From Massilia sp. Root351 (lineage in GTDB: Bacteria; Pseudomonadota; Gammaproteobacteria; Burkholderiales; Burkholderiaceae_D), in NCBI RefSeq assembly GCF_001425045.1, contig NZ_LMDJ01000005.1:124001-188000 (forward strand): a stretch of DNA of 64,000 nucleotides, written 5' to 3'. Made by a program: the position numbers and the translations under genes. The notes under the pieces were generated by a model, which was given only the letters and a program-made list of their open reading frames with translations, did not search any database and was not told the origin of the DNA. Positions 36,062 through 44,238 of the stretch are shown in pieces. The first letter of the stretch is position 1. Each line of letters begins with the position of its first letter.

Positions 36062-36862
36062 TTAGTGGACGACCGCCTCCAGTTGTACCATTTCACGCTT
36101 GAAGCCCTGTGGCGCCAGGCGCTGCTCGACCAGCGCCTTGGACACCTCGGCCAGCCGCTCCTTGCGGATGGAGACGATCTCGTCGATCACGCTCAGTTCC
36201 GCCGGCATGCAAACGATAACCCAGATCGGCAGTTTGAGCAGCTTCTCCAGGTAGTCCAGCCGCGATCCCTGCATGGCGAACATCTGGCTACCCTGCCCGC
36301 CGATATGTTCCACCGTGTGGCGGAAGTTGCCCACCTGGAGGCTGAAGGTGTCGGCTTCGCGCGCCAGCCCGGCCGGGCTCACGCCGGCGGGGAACAGGAT
36401 GCCGGCCAGCTCCGCCAGCCCCTTCGGGGGGCGCGGGCCTTTCGGCCCGCCGGTGCCGCACCAGTCGTCGTCGTCCCAGCCGAAATAGCTGCGTGCCTGG
36501 CCGCGCGTGTACTCGGCTGCGGCCAGCAGCTCGCGTTCGTCCGCCGCGCCGCGCTTGCCGAAGAAGGGGAAGTGGTGCAGCGGCTTGCCGAACAGCGTGG
36601 CCGTTTGCGCCAGGTAGAGCTCGGTATCCAGGATATGGTTGTGCCACGCGTAGTCCACATAGCGCGACGGCGAAATGGCCTTGCCCGGATTGCTGTGGGT
36701 GAGGAACAGGAAACCTTTGTAGCGCGTGATGGCGTCGGCTGCCTGCTCCAGCGACAGGCCGGGACGGTCTTCGGGATTCATCAGCTTGTAGGCCAGCGGA
36801 CCGAAGTCCAGGCTGTTCAGTTTTTGCAGGAATTCCTTTTGTGTCTCCGAAATTTTGGACAT
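36062..36862 (-). CDS. glycine-rich-domain-containing protein (GRDP)-like protein
   Basis: This 266-residue cytoplasmic protein has no signal peptide or membrane segment. The segment YVDYAWHNHILDTELYLAQT (~70-90) resembles the W-H-x-H-(I/M)-L-(D/N) motif of GRDP/DUF1399-type proteins, known mainly from plants and fungi and from some bacteria. WDDDDWCGTGGPKGPRPPKG (~130-150) is Asp-rich then Gly/Pro-rich. GGAGG lies 8 bp before ATG 36862, which is preferred over a start 19 codons upstream. No neighbour shares its operon. The biochemical role is unknown and the family call is from one motif. Confidence 0.5.
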   Translation of the reverse strand: MSKISETQKEFLQKLNSLDFGPLAYKLMNPEDRPGLSLEQAADAITRYKGFLFLTHSNPGKAISPSRYVDYAWHNHILDTELYLAQTATLFGKPLHHFPFFGKRGAADERELLAAAEYTRGQARSYFGWDDDDWCGTGGPKGPRPPKGLAELAGILFPAGVSPAGLAREADTFSLQVGNFRHTVEHIGGQGSQMFAMQGSRLDYLEKLLKLPIWVIVCMPAELSVIDEIVSIRKERLAEVSKALVEQRLAPQGFKREMVQLEAVVH

Positions 36863-37058
36863 GACTCTACCTCCACGTAGTGGCCGCGGTTCTGGATTGG
36901 CTCCAGCCACGCCGACCACTACGCGACTGTCACCCCGGTCCCGTACGCTGCCGCCGGGACTTGTTTTGCTTGCGAACCATATTATTTCAAAGCCATTTTG
37001 AGATACTCACCAATTGTCACAATACCGCTCATATTTAACAATTGAGCGATCGTTTACC

Positions 37059-37075
37059 ATAGCAGCGGGTGCTAT
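37059..37075. repeat. ATAGCA-gcggg-TGCTAT inverted repeat
   Basis: A perfect 6-bp inverted repeat with 5-nt spacer lies in the 228-bp gap between the DUF2306 and GRDP-like genes. It has no T-run, so it looks like a protein-binding site rather than a terminator. The rest of the gap is AT-rich with repeated CAATTG and shows no other feature I recognise. Confidence 0.35.
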
Positions 37076-37090
37076 CAATTGTGAACTTTC

Positions 37091-37924
37091 TCACAGGCGG
37101 GGCAGCCACATGATGGCGCTTGCGGCAAAGATGCCCAGGCCCATGGCTGCCGTCAGCATGGTGAGGCCGGCCGCCATGGCGATGCGCGCCGCCGCGCCGC
37201 CGCCGTCACGCGCGCGCAGGTACAACTGCAGCACGGCCAGCGGCAACAGGAACTGGGCAAAGGACAGGAAGGTGAGGAAGGGGCCAGTGAAGGCCCTGGG
37301 ATCGAAGCCAGCCGGCCCCTGGTTGACGAAGATCCAGAACATCAGGCCCACGCGGAAGAACCACACACCGCTCACCACGAGGAATAGGCGCAGCGCCCAG
37401 CGACGGTGGCGGGCGACGTCGCGGGCGCGCGCGTGGTGCACGGCCATGGCGCCGCACAGCAGTATCAGCACGCCGTTCGCGCTCACGCCGATGTGCTGCG
37501 ACAGATCGCCCACCGTGCCGCGCGCCCAGACCATGTACAGGCCGGTGACGCTGGCAACGGCCGCCAGCAGCACGTAGATCCGTCCATTCCAGCGGTGGAA
37601 GCGCGGCGCACGGCGGCGCACTTGCGGGATCAGCTGCAGTGCGCCGCCGACCGTGATGATGACCGCCAGCAGCATGTGCAGGCCGAAGGCGGCATTGCCG
37701 GCCGTGTCCCCGGGCACGTGCGCGTGCGGCGCCACCGAGTTCCAGCGCGCCGGGTCGCCGCGCACCACGGCGCCGCCATAGAGCGCAGCAACGTACCAGG
37801 CGAACAGCAACTGGCCGGCGACGGCCACGGCGAACCACAGCGTCGCCGAAGCTTTTAATGCCGTGGACGCGGCCTGCGGGCCAACCAGGTACTGCGGGAC
37901 GGCTTGGGTTTGGATGGTGCTCAT
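37091..37924 (-). CDS. DUF2306 family membrane protein
   Basis: This 277-residue polytopic membrane protein has about seven hydrophobic segments. It carries RRRAPRFHRWNGRIYVLLAAVASVTG and the HHARARDVARHRRWALR loop, which match the histidine-rich loops of DUF2306 proteins; these resemble heme- or quinone-linked membrane proteins. It is divergent from the LytS-type kinase and separated from it by 155 bp. No function is established for the family. A role in signal or redox response with the adjacent two-component pair is only suggested by proximity. Confidence 0.78.
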   Translation of the reverse strand: MSTIQTQAVPQYLVGPQAASTALKASATLWFAVAVAGQLLFAWYVAALYGGAVVRGDPARWNSVAPHAHVPGDTAGNAAFGLHMLLAVIITVGGALQLIPQVRRRAPRFHRWNGRIYVLLAAVASVTGLYMVWARGTVGDLSQHIGVSANGVLILLCGAMAVHHARARDVARHRRWALRLFLVVSGVWFFRVGLMFWIFVNQGPAGFDPRAFTGPFLTFLSFAQFLLPLAVLQLYLRARDGGGAAARIAMAAGLTMLTAAMGLGIFAASAIMWLPRL

Positions 37925-38035
37925 GCGGGATCTCCGGTTAGTGGGCTTGCTGCCAATGTAGACCGGTGCGTCCCGCGTTTGGCCGCCTGCGGCGCGCCGG
38001 TGCGACGAGCGGCGGTTTTCGCGGCGTGAGCGACG

Positions 38036-38057
38036 GCCTGCGGCTTGAACCGCAGGC
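38036..38057 (+). promoter_or_regulatory. leader hairpin before the LytS-type kinase gene
   Basis: GCCTGCGG-cttgaa-CCGCAGGC is a perfect 8-bp stem 22 bp upstream of the kinase ATG, without a following T-run. It may affect translation of the kinase or be a binding site. Confidence 0.4.
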
Positions 38058-38079
38058 TGCGAACGGTTATTGTTGCAGG

Positions 38080-39141
38080 ATGATTAAAGCGCCGCCGCCC
38101 TCCCCGCCTGCCCTGCCGACCTGGCGCCAGTTCCTGGTGGTGCTGTTCCTCACCGGACAGCTGTCCTGGCTGCTGCACGCGATGTCGAAGACGCCCTACC
38201 TCACGGTGGCGGGCCATATCGTCTCCATCGGCATGGCGATGCTGCTGGCCTACACGGCCTCCGCGCGCTGGCGCGTGCGCTGGGTGCCGCAGGCGCTGCT
38301 GCGCCTGGCGGCCACGGGCCTGACGGCGCCGGCTGCCACGCTCGCCACGCTGGTGGCCATGCAACGCGGGAACACGCTGGTCTTCATGCGCTCGTCCAGG
38401 GAAGTGTCGGGCTACGCCATGCTGGCCATCGTAATGTTCGTGCTGGGCACCATCACGGCCATGGCCGGACTGCGCATGGAGCGCCGCGCGCGCGAGCGGG
38501 CCGCGTTGCTGCAAGCCGAGCGCGAGCGCAATACGCTGGAGCGCGAACTGCTGGATGCCCGCCTGCGCCTGCTGCAAGCGCAGATCGAACCGCACTTCCT
38601 GTTCAACACGCTGGCCAACATCCAGGCGCTGGTCGAGTCCGGCTCCGGCAACGCCGGGCCGGTGCTACGCCACCTGATCGCCTACCTGCGCGCCGCCATG
38701 CCGCGCCTGCACGACGCCGATGCCACCTTGGGCAGCGAACTGCAGCTGGTGCGCGCCTACCTGGAGCTGATGCACCTGCGAATGCCGGACCGCCTGCGCT
38801 ACAAGCTGGACGCGGCGGCCGAACTGCACGGCCTGGCCTTCCCGGCCATGGCCTTGCTGACGCTGGTGGAAAACGCCGTCCGGCACGGCATCGATCCCAG
38901 CACCGACGGCGGCAGCATCGAAGTCGGCGGCAAGGCCGACGCGGCCAGCGGCCTGGTCACCCTGTGGGTGAGCGATACCGGCGTGGGCATGTCCGAGTCC
39001 GCCCAGCCGGGCACTGGACTGGGCAATGTGCGGACCCGCCTGCAGGCGTTCTACGGCGCCGGCGCGCGGCTGGACCTGCTCGAGGCCGAGCCGCACGGCC
39101 TGCACGTTGAACTGACCTTCCCGCCACGGAGCACCGCATGA
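38080..39141 (+). CDS. LytS/YehU-type sensor histidine kinase
   Basis: This 353-residue membrane kinase has four hydrophobic segments in the first ~130 residues. A coiled-coil (RERAALLQAERERNTLEREL) leads to a His_kinase domain with H172 in QIEPHFLFNTLANIQALVES, the LytS-family phosphoacceptor motif. The ATPase region contains LVENAVRHG and VSDTGVGM...GTGLGNVRTRLQAF. ATG 38080 follows GCAGGA. It overlaps the LytTR response regulator gene by 4 bp, forming a standard two-gene signalling pair. The signal is unknown. Confidence 0.9.
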   Translation: MIKAPPPSPPALPTWRQFLVVLFLTGQLSWLLHAMSKTPYLTVAGHIVSIGMAMLLAYTASARWRVRWVPQALLRLAATGLTAPAATLATLVAMQRGNTLVFMRSSREVSGYAMLAIVMFVLGTITAMAGLRMERRARERAALLQAERERNTLERELLDARLRLLQAQIEPHFLFNTLANIQALVESGSGNAGPVLRHLIAYLRAAMPRLHDADATLGSELQLVRAYLELMHLRMPDRLRYKLDAAAELHGLAFPAMALLTLVENAVRHGIDPSTDGGSIEVGGKADAASGLVTLWVSDTGVGMSESAQPGTGLGNVRTRLQAFYGAGARLDLLEAEPHGLHVELTFPPRSTA

Positions 39142-39926
39142 ATCGCATCACCGCCCTGATCGCCGACGACGAACCGCTGCTGCGCGAGCACCTGCGCTCC
39201 CAGCTGGCGCGGCTGTGGCCCGAGCTGGACATCGTGGCGGACGCGCGCAACGGGCGCGAGGCGGTGGAACTGTTCGACGCGCACCAGCCCGCCGTCGTGT
39301 TCCTGGATGTGCACATGCCGGGGTTGAACGGCATCGAGGCGGCGCGCGCGTTGGCGCGGCGCGCGCAGATCGTGTTCATCACGGCCTACGAACAATACGC
39401 GGTGCAAGCCTTTGAGCAGGGCGCGATCGATTACATGGTGAAGCCGGTGGACCCGGCCCGGCTGGCCGACACGGTGCAGCGCCTGCAAGAGCGGCTCAGC
39501 GCCGGCGCGGGCGCCGGACAGCGCGTGGCCACCGACGCGATGCTGGACGCCGTGCTGCAGCGCATGGCCGGCGAACTGCGCCAGCGCGTGCCCGCGCGCG
39601 CCTGGCTGCAATGGATCAAGGCCTCCAGCGGCAGCCGCATGCGCCTGATCCCGGTGGAACAGGTGGCCTACCTGCGCGCGGACGGCAAGTACACCACGGT
39701 GGTGTGGGACGACGGCGAAGCGCTGATACGCAAGAGCATCCGCGAGCTGGCGGACGAACTGGACCCCGAACGCTTCGTGCAGATCCACCGGTCCGCCATC
39801 GTCAACCTGCACTACGTGCGCGAGGTGGTGCGCGGCGTGAACGAAACGGCCGACGTGCACCTGCGGGGGCACGCGGAAGTGCTGCCCGTGAGCCGCAGCT
39901 ATCTGCACCACTTCCGGCAGATGTAA
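39138..39926 (+). CDS. LytTR-family response regulator
   Basis: This 262-residue regulator has a REC domain with Asp57 (VVFLDVHMPGLNG) and the conserved Lys in MVKPVD. A LytTR DNA-binding domain (~155-255) follows, with VEQVAYLRADGKYTTVVW, LIRKSIRELADEL and RFVQIHRSAIVNLHYVREV. It is the cognate regulator of the overlapping LytS-type kinase. Typical targets are genes for cell-envelope or exported functions, and the next genes encode exported proteins. A direct link is unproven, and no LytTR-type direct repeats were identified by eye. Confidence 0.9.
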   Translation: MNRITALIADDEPLLREHLRSQLARLWPELDIVADARNGREAVELFDAHQPAVVFLDVHMPGLNGIEAARALARRAQIVFITAYEQYAVQAFEQGAIDYMVKPVDPARLADTVQRLQERLSAGAGAGQRVATDAMLDAVLQRMAGELRQRVPARAWLQWIKASSGSRMRLIPVEQVAYLRADGKYTTVVWDDGEALIRKSIRELADELDPERFVQIHRSAIVNLHYVREVVRGVNETADVHLRGHAEVLPVSRSYLHHFRQM

Positions 39927-39938
39927 CTGCCGGCCAGG

Positions 39939-42266
39939 CTATTCCAGCGTGAACGGCAGGTCGCGCCCGTCAACCGCCTTGTTGCCGGCGTAGTCGGCGG
40001 CCAGCACGCGCAGCCGGTAGTTGCCTGGCGCGAGCCCGGCCACGTTCCACATGCCGGGCGTGACTTGGCCGTGGACCATGCGGTTGGTGAGCATGTAGGC
40101 GAAGCGCGTGGCCTTGCTGCCGTAGACGGTGATGCCGCTGTTCGGCGCGTAGGCGTATTTCACCGCTTCGCAGTTGCGCGGCAGCTCGTCGTACACCTGC
40201 GTGATGAGCGGCTGCTCGTAGCCGGCCACCGGGCTGCCGTCCTCGCGCAGCAGCTGGTAGCCCAGCGTGTACAGGCCCAGGCGGCGGCGCGCTTCGTTGC
40301 CGTCCATCTGGTCGTAGGCGTCCACCACGATGCTCAGTTCGCCCGCGCTGCGCTGGACGATCAGCGGCTTGCGCTTGGCGGCCTTGATGAGCTTGCCCCG
40401 GCTGTCGAACAGGGTGATGCTGTTGATGCGCGGGCGCACCGTATCCAGCTGGCCCTTGAACGGCAGGCTGAGCGGGTTGAGGGCCTTGCCCTGGTCGTAG
40501 TAGTCGAGGTGGACGTGGGCCATGCCGTTGATGGTGCCCAGCATGTCGCCGGCCGCAAAGCGCGCGCCGCGCCGCACGCGCACCCGCTCGGGCTTGCCCT
40601 TGGCGTTGAGCAGCAGCTGGAAGCGCTGGTCCAGCGGAGCGTTTTTGGGGTCGCGGCCCACGCGCATGTGGATGTAGGAGATGTTGCCAAGCGCGATGCC
40701 TTCACTCAGGCTGCCGAAGCCCCAGTTGGGCAGGGGGTCGCTGACCTTGACGGGCGCCACCGCCAGCACCGGCTTGCCGACGTCGGCCTGCACGTCGAGT
40801 CCGGCGTGGAAGTGGTCGCGGCTTTCGCCCTCGAAGTTGCCGCGCACTTCCCCCATCACGCCGACAATCTCGTGCGGCTGGTCCTGCGGGCCCACCGGCC
40901 ACAGCATCGTGGTCACCGGGGCCGCCCGCCGGGCCGGAGCCGATTCTCTGGGCAAGCTGGCGCCGGAGCCGGAGCCGGCATCCGTGCCCTTGCCTTCAGC
41001 CTGCGCGGCGCCCATCGGCAACGCGGCCAGAGCGGCGGACTGCGGCGCGCCGCCGCTGCTGCCGCTGTTGCCGGCGGCAGCAGCGGCTGGCTGAGGCGGC
41101 GCTGGCAGCGCGTCGGCCGACGTGGCGGCGCTGAGGCGGTGGATGCGGAAGGTGGCCGCGTCGCTGACCACCAGGCTGCCATTGCGCGCCAGCGCCATGC
41201 CGCGCGGCGCGTACAGCTGCACCTTACCGTCGCTGCCGTACTCCGGCTCGACACGCTGGCCGATGTCGAGCAGCCCGCCCAGCTCGCCCTGCGGCGTCAG
41301 TTGCAGGATGCGGCCCTGCGAGCCGCTGGCGATGTACAGGTGGCCGTCCGCCGTGCGCGCCAGCGCCATCGGGCGCCGCAGCACGGCTTGCCGGTTGTTT
41401 TCCGGCGCACGCATCACGGTGCTGACCATGCCGTCCTTGCCCAGCTTGCGGATGGCGTTGTTGCGCGTGTCGGCGATCAGCAGCCCGCCGTCGCCGTCCA
41501 GCACCAGCGCGCACGGCGTGTCGAAACCGGCGTTGAGCGCGGGCCCGTCCGCGTCGCCAGGCGCGCCACTGCCGGCGATGGTGGTGACGGCGCCGTCGGG
41601 CGCAATGCGGCGGATGGCGTCGTTGTAGGTGTCGGCCACATAGACCACGCCGTCGTCGCCCACCGCCACGCCCACCGGGCCGTTGAATTGCGCATCCTTG
41701 CCCTTGCCGTCCGCCGTGCCGGCCGCGCCATTGCCGGCCAGCGTGCTGACCGTGCCGTCCGGCGCCACCTTGCGGATCGCGTTGTTGCCGGTGTCGGCCA
41801 CATACAGGTTGCCCTGGGCGTCGATAGCGATGCCGGACGGCGTGTTGAACCTGGCTTGCGCACCCGGCCCGTCCACAAACCCTTCCTTGCCGCCAGCCAG
41901 CGTGGAGGTGGCGCCGCCCGGCGTGAGCTTGCGGATGCGGTTGTTGTCGCCGGCGTCGGCAATGTAGATATTGCCCGCCGCATCGACCGCCACGCCGTAC
42001 GGGTCCGCGAAGCGCGCCACGGTCAGCGGCATATTGCCCTCAACGGCACCTGCCAGGCCGTCGCCGGCCAGCGTGGTGACGCGCGCGGTCCAGAACGCCG
42101 GCGTCTTCGCCGCAACCTGCCCCCGCCCCGCCCCTGCCGCCTGCGGTGCCGGCTGCGGCGCGCGGGCCTGCAGGTAAAAATACACGCCGGCGCCCGTCGC
42201 TGCCGCCACCACGCCTATGCCCGCCAGGGCCACATAATTCTGCTTCGCCGCCACGTTACAACCCAT
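39939..42266 (-). CDS. NHL-repeat beta-propeller fused to an M23-like domain
   Basis: This 775-residue protein has an N-terminal membrane anchor (YVALAGIGVVAAATGAGVYFYL). Five or six NHL repeats (~60-375) follow, each of the form PYGVAVDAAGNIYIADAGDNNRIRK. After a disordered Ala/Gly/Ser linker comes an M23/LytM-like domain (~465-610) with HAGLD (H-x3-D zinc-site pattern) and AHVHLDYYD (H-x-H). A C-terminal beta region (~620-775) may be Ig-like. It starts at ATG 42266; the frame continues upstream only as a shadow of the divergent gene. It is probably periplasmic. Whether the M23 site is active is not clear. Confidence 0.8.
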   Translation of the reverse strand: MGCNVAAKQNYVALAGIGVVAAATGAGVYFYLQARAPQPAPQAAGAGRGQVAAKTPAFWTARVTTLAGDGLAGAVEGNMPLTVARFADPYGVAVDAAGNIYIADAGDNNRIRKLTPGGATSTLAGGKEGFVDGPGAQARFNTPSGIAIDAQGNLYVADTGNNAIRKVAPDGTVSTLAGNGAAGTADGKGKDAQFNGPVGVAVGDDGVVYVADTYNDAIRRIAPDGAVTTIAGSGAPGDADGPALNAGFDTPCALVLDGDGGLLIADTRNNAIRKLGKDGMVSTVMRAPENNRQAVLRRPMALARTADGHLYIASGSQGRILQLTPQGELGGLLDIGQRVEPEYGSDGKVQLYAPRGMALARNGSLVVSDAATFRIHRLSAATSADALPAPPQPAAAAAGNSGSSGGAPQSAALAALPMGAAQAEGKGTDAGSGSGASLPRESAPARRAAPVTTMLWPVGPQDQPHEIVGVMGEVRGNFEGESRDHFHAGLDVQADVGKPVLAVAPVKVSDPLPNWGFGSLSEGIALGNISYIHMRVGRDPKNAPLDQRFQLLLNAKGKPERVRVRRGARFAAGDMLGTINGMAHVHLDYYDQGKALNPLSLPFKGQLDTVRPRINSITLFDSRGKLIKAAKRKPLIVQRSAGELSIVVDAYDQMDGNEARRRLGLYTLGYQLLREDGSPVAGYEQPLITQVYDELPRNCEAVKYAYAPNSGITVYGSKATRFAYMLTNRMVHGQVTPGMWNVAGLAPGNYRLRVLAADYAGNKAVDGRDLPFTLE

Positions 42267-42347
42267 CCATGAATGAAGACCGAGCTTAACCGAAAAGGTG
42301 GCGCCAATGCTATAGTTACCGTTCTCATAACCAGCCCGGAGACTGCC

Positions 42348-43451
42348 ATGCTGAAAGCCTCGCTGCTGCCCCTCACCCTCATGCTGGGCCTGTGCAGTGT
42401 CAGCGCGGCCGCCAAAGTGCAGCAGTTGCCAGGCTTCGCGGCCAACAGCAAGGAAGCCAGCATTGCGGTCGACATCAACGCCAACGGCCAGGTGGCGGCG
42501 GTGATTGAGGACGAAGACGGCAAGCAGCGCGCGGTGCTGTACGACAAAGGCGTGCTGGAACTGGGCACGCTGGGCGGCAGCGACAGCTACACCAAGGGCA
42601 TCAACGACGACGGCCTGGTGGTGGGGTCGGCGCAGGACGGCAAGGGCCACTGGCGCGCCTTCCTGGTGCGCAAGGGCGAGCCGATGCGCGACCTGGGCAC
42701 ACTGGGCGGCGGCAGCAGCTACGGCACCGCCGTCAACGCGGCCGGCCAGGCGGCAGGCTTCGCCGACACCGCCGACGGCTACTTCCGCGCTTTCATGCTG
42801 GACGCCGGCGGCAGCATGCTGGACCTGGGCACGCTGGGAGGCAACATCAGCTATGCATCCAGCATTAACAACAGCGGCGCGGTGGTGGGCACGGCGGCCC
42901 TGCCGGACGGCTACCGGCGCGCCTTCCTGTACCGCCCGGGCGAAGGCATGATCAACCTGGGAACGCTGGGCGGACGCTCCAGCGCGGCCACCGGCATCAA
43001 TGACGACGGGCTGATCGTTGGCGCGTCGGAAATGCCCAACCGGCGCTGGCACGCCTTCCTGCACGACGGCCAGAAGATGGTGGACCTGGGCGCGCTGATC
43101 GGCTACGGCAACAGCTACGCCACCGGCATCAACGCGGCGGGCCACGTGGTGGGTACCATTCTGATCGGCGAAGAACGGCGCTCCTTCGTTTACCGCGACG
43201 GCAAGATGCTGGTGCACCAGGCGGGTAAGGGCTTGTACCTGACCAACGCCATCAACGACAATGAACTGGTGGCCGGTGCCACTTATCTGAGCAAGCGCTA
43301 TGCGGCCGCCACGATGCGTTCGGACATGATTCCGGTGGTGCCGAAGGGGCACCGCGAATTCATGGGGATGATCGCAATGGCGATCGGCACGGCCGTGGCG
43401 CTGATGCTGCTGCGGCGCCGGTATCGCGGTATCGCAATGGCGCGCTACTGA
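42348..43451 (+). CDS. exported HAF-repeat protein
   Basis: This 367-residue protein has a signal peptide (MLKASLLPLTLMLGLCSVSAAA) and about seven tandem repeats of the HAF type, each containing a LGTLGG core followed by an INxxGxVVG-like segment and an RAF motif. A C-terminal hydrophobic helix (FMGMIAMAIGTAVALMLL) is followed by Arg residues, so the protein may be anchored. CGGAGA lies 5 bp before the ATG. It is divergent from the NHL-M23 gene with an 81-bp gap. HAF repeats form beta-rich extracellular proteins of unknown role. Confidence 0.8.
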   Translation: MLKASLLPLTLMLGLCSVSAAAKVQQLPGFAANSKEASIAVDINANGQVAAVIEDEDGKQRAVLYDKGVLELGTLGGSDSYTKGINDDGLVVGSAQDGKGHWRAFLVRKGEPMRDLGTLGGGSSYGTAVNAAGQAAGFADTADGYFRAFMLDAGGSMLDLGTLGGNISYASSINNSGAVVGTAALPDGYRRAFLYRPGEGMINLGTLGGRSSAATGINDDGLIVGASEMPNRRWHAFLHDGQKMVDLGALIGYGNSYATGINAAGHVVGTILIGEERRSFVYRDGKMLVHQAGKGLYLTNAINDNELVAGATYLSKRYAAATMRSDMIPVVPKGHREFMGMIAMAIGTAVALMLLRRRYRGIAMARY

Positions 43452-43473
43452 GCGCTACTGAACGCCGGCGCGG

Positions 43474-44238
43474 CTACTTTTTGCGCGCGCGCTTGAGGAA
43501 GCCCGGCAGCAGATTGAACACTTTCACCAGCGCATGCATCTGCCATGGGAACACGCAGCGCTCATCACGCCGGGCGATGGCGGCGGCGATCCGCTGCACG
43601 GCCTCGGCCTCGGACATGAGAAAGGGTTTGCCACTGGCGTCGCCGTGGTTCAGTTCGCGCAGCCGGGCGGTGTCCACGTAGCCGGGCACGATCGCGGTGA
43701 CGGCGATGCCGAACGGCGCCAGCGCCTTGCGGTAGGCGTCGCAGATGGCGATGGCGGCGCGCTTGCTGGCGCTGTAGAGCGAGCCGTTCGGATATTCATC
43801 CTGCAGCCCGGCGATGGAGGCGACCGCCACCAGGTGGCCCCCGCCTTTGCCGCCATCGCGCGCCATCATGGTATCGGCCGCGGCGCTGAAGGCGTTGTCC
43901 AGGCCGCCCACGTTGACGCGCAGCACGGGCAAGGTGCTGGTGCGGTCGCGCGCGATGGCGGCGGCGTCGGTGTACTGGCCGGCGCTGACGATGAGCAGGT
44001 CGATTCCGCCGCCGGCGCCGGCCGCCGCGGCCACCAGGCGCGCCACGGCGGCGCGGTCGGCAATGTCGCAGGCGTGAAGGCTGACTCTTTCATCCCTGGC
44101 GAACGGCACGCTGGCCACCTTCTCCGGGCGACGGCCGCAGATGGCCACGCGCGCGCCCTGTTCCCAGTAGTGCCGGGCCAGTCCGAGCCCGATGCCGCTG
44201 GTGCCGCCAATGATAAGGACGTTCAACCGCACGTTCAT
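43474..44238 (-). CDS. short-chain dehydrogenase/reductase
   Basis: This 254-residue SDR has the Rossmann motif IIGGTSGIGLGLA (TGxxxGxG class, with G for T at the first position). It also has VNVGGLDN, a catalytic Ser region VASIAG and YSASKRA (Y-x3-K), plus the PGYVDT segment after the active site. The C-terminal VFPWQMHALVKVFNLLPGFL tail is like that of membrane-associated SDRs. ATG 44238 overlaps the patatin-like gene stop by 4 bp. It may act on a lipid intermediate together with the patatin-like protein; this is contextual inference. Confidence 0.87.
   Translation of the reverse strand: MNVRLNVLIIGGTSGIGLGLARHYWEQGARVAICGRRPEKVASVPFARDERVSLHACDIADRAAVARLVAAAAGAGGGIDLLIVSAGQYTDAAAIARDRTSTLPVLRVNVGGLDNAFSAAADTMMARDGGKGGGHLVAVASIAGLQDEYPNGSLYSASKRAAIAICDAYRKALAPFGIAVTAIVPGYVDTARLRELNHGDASGKPFLMSEAEAVQRIAAAIARRDERCVFPWQMHALVKVFNLLPGFLKRARKK

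Noticed and set aside
36017..36880. A 287-codon plus-strand frame with an upstream AAGGAGACAGC
   Set aside because: The frame is the antisense shadow of the GRDP-like gene; the RBS-like string is the distal arm of the inverted repeat.
39939..43352. Extension of the NHL-M23 gene to a 1137-residue protein
   Set aside because: The added N-terminal part is antisense to the HAF-repeat gene and has no domain; ATG 42266 starts directly before a membrane anchor.
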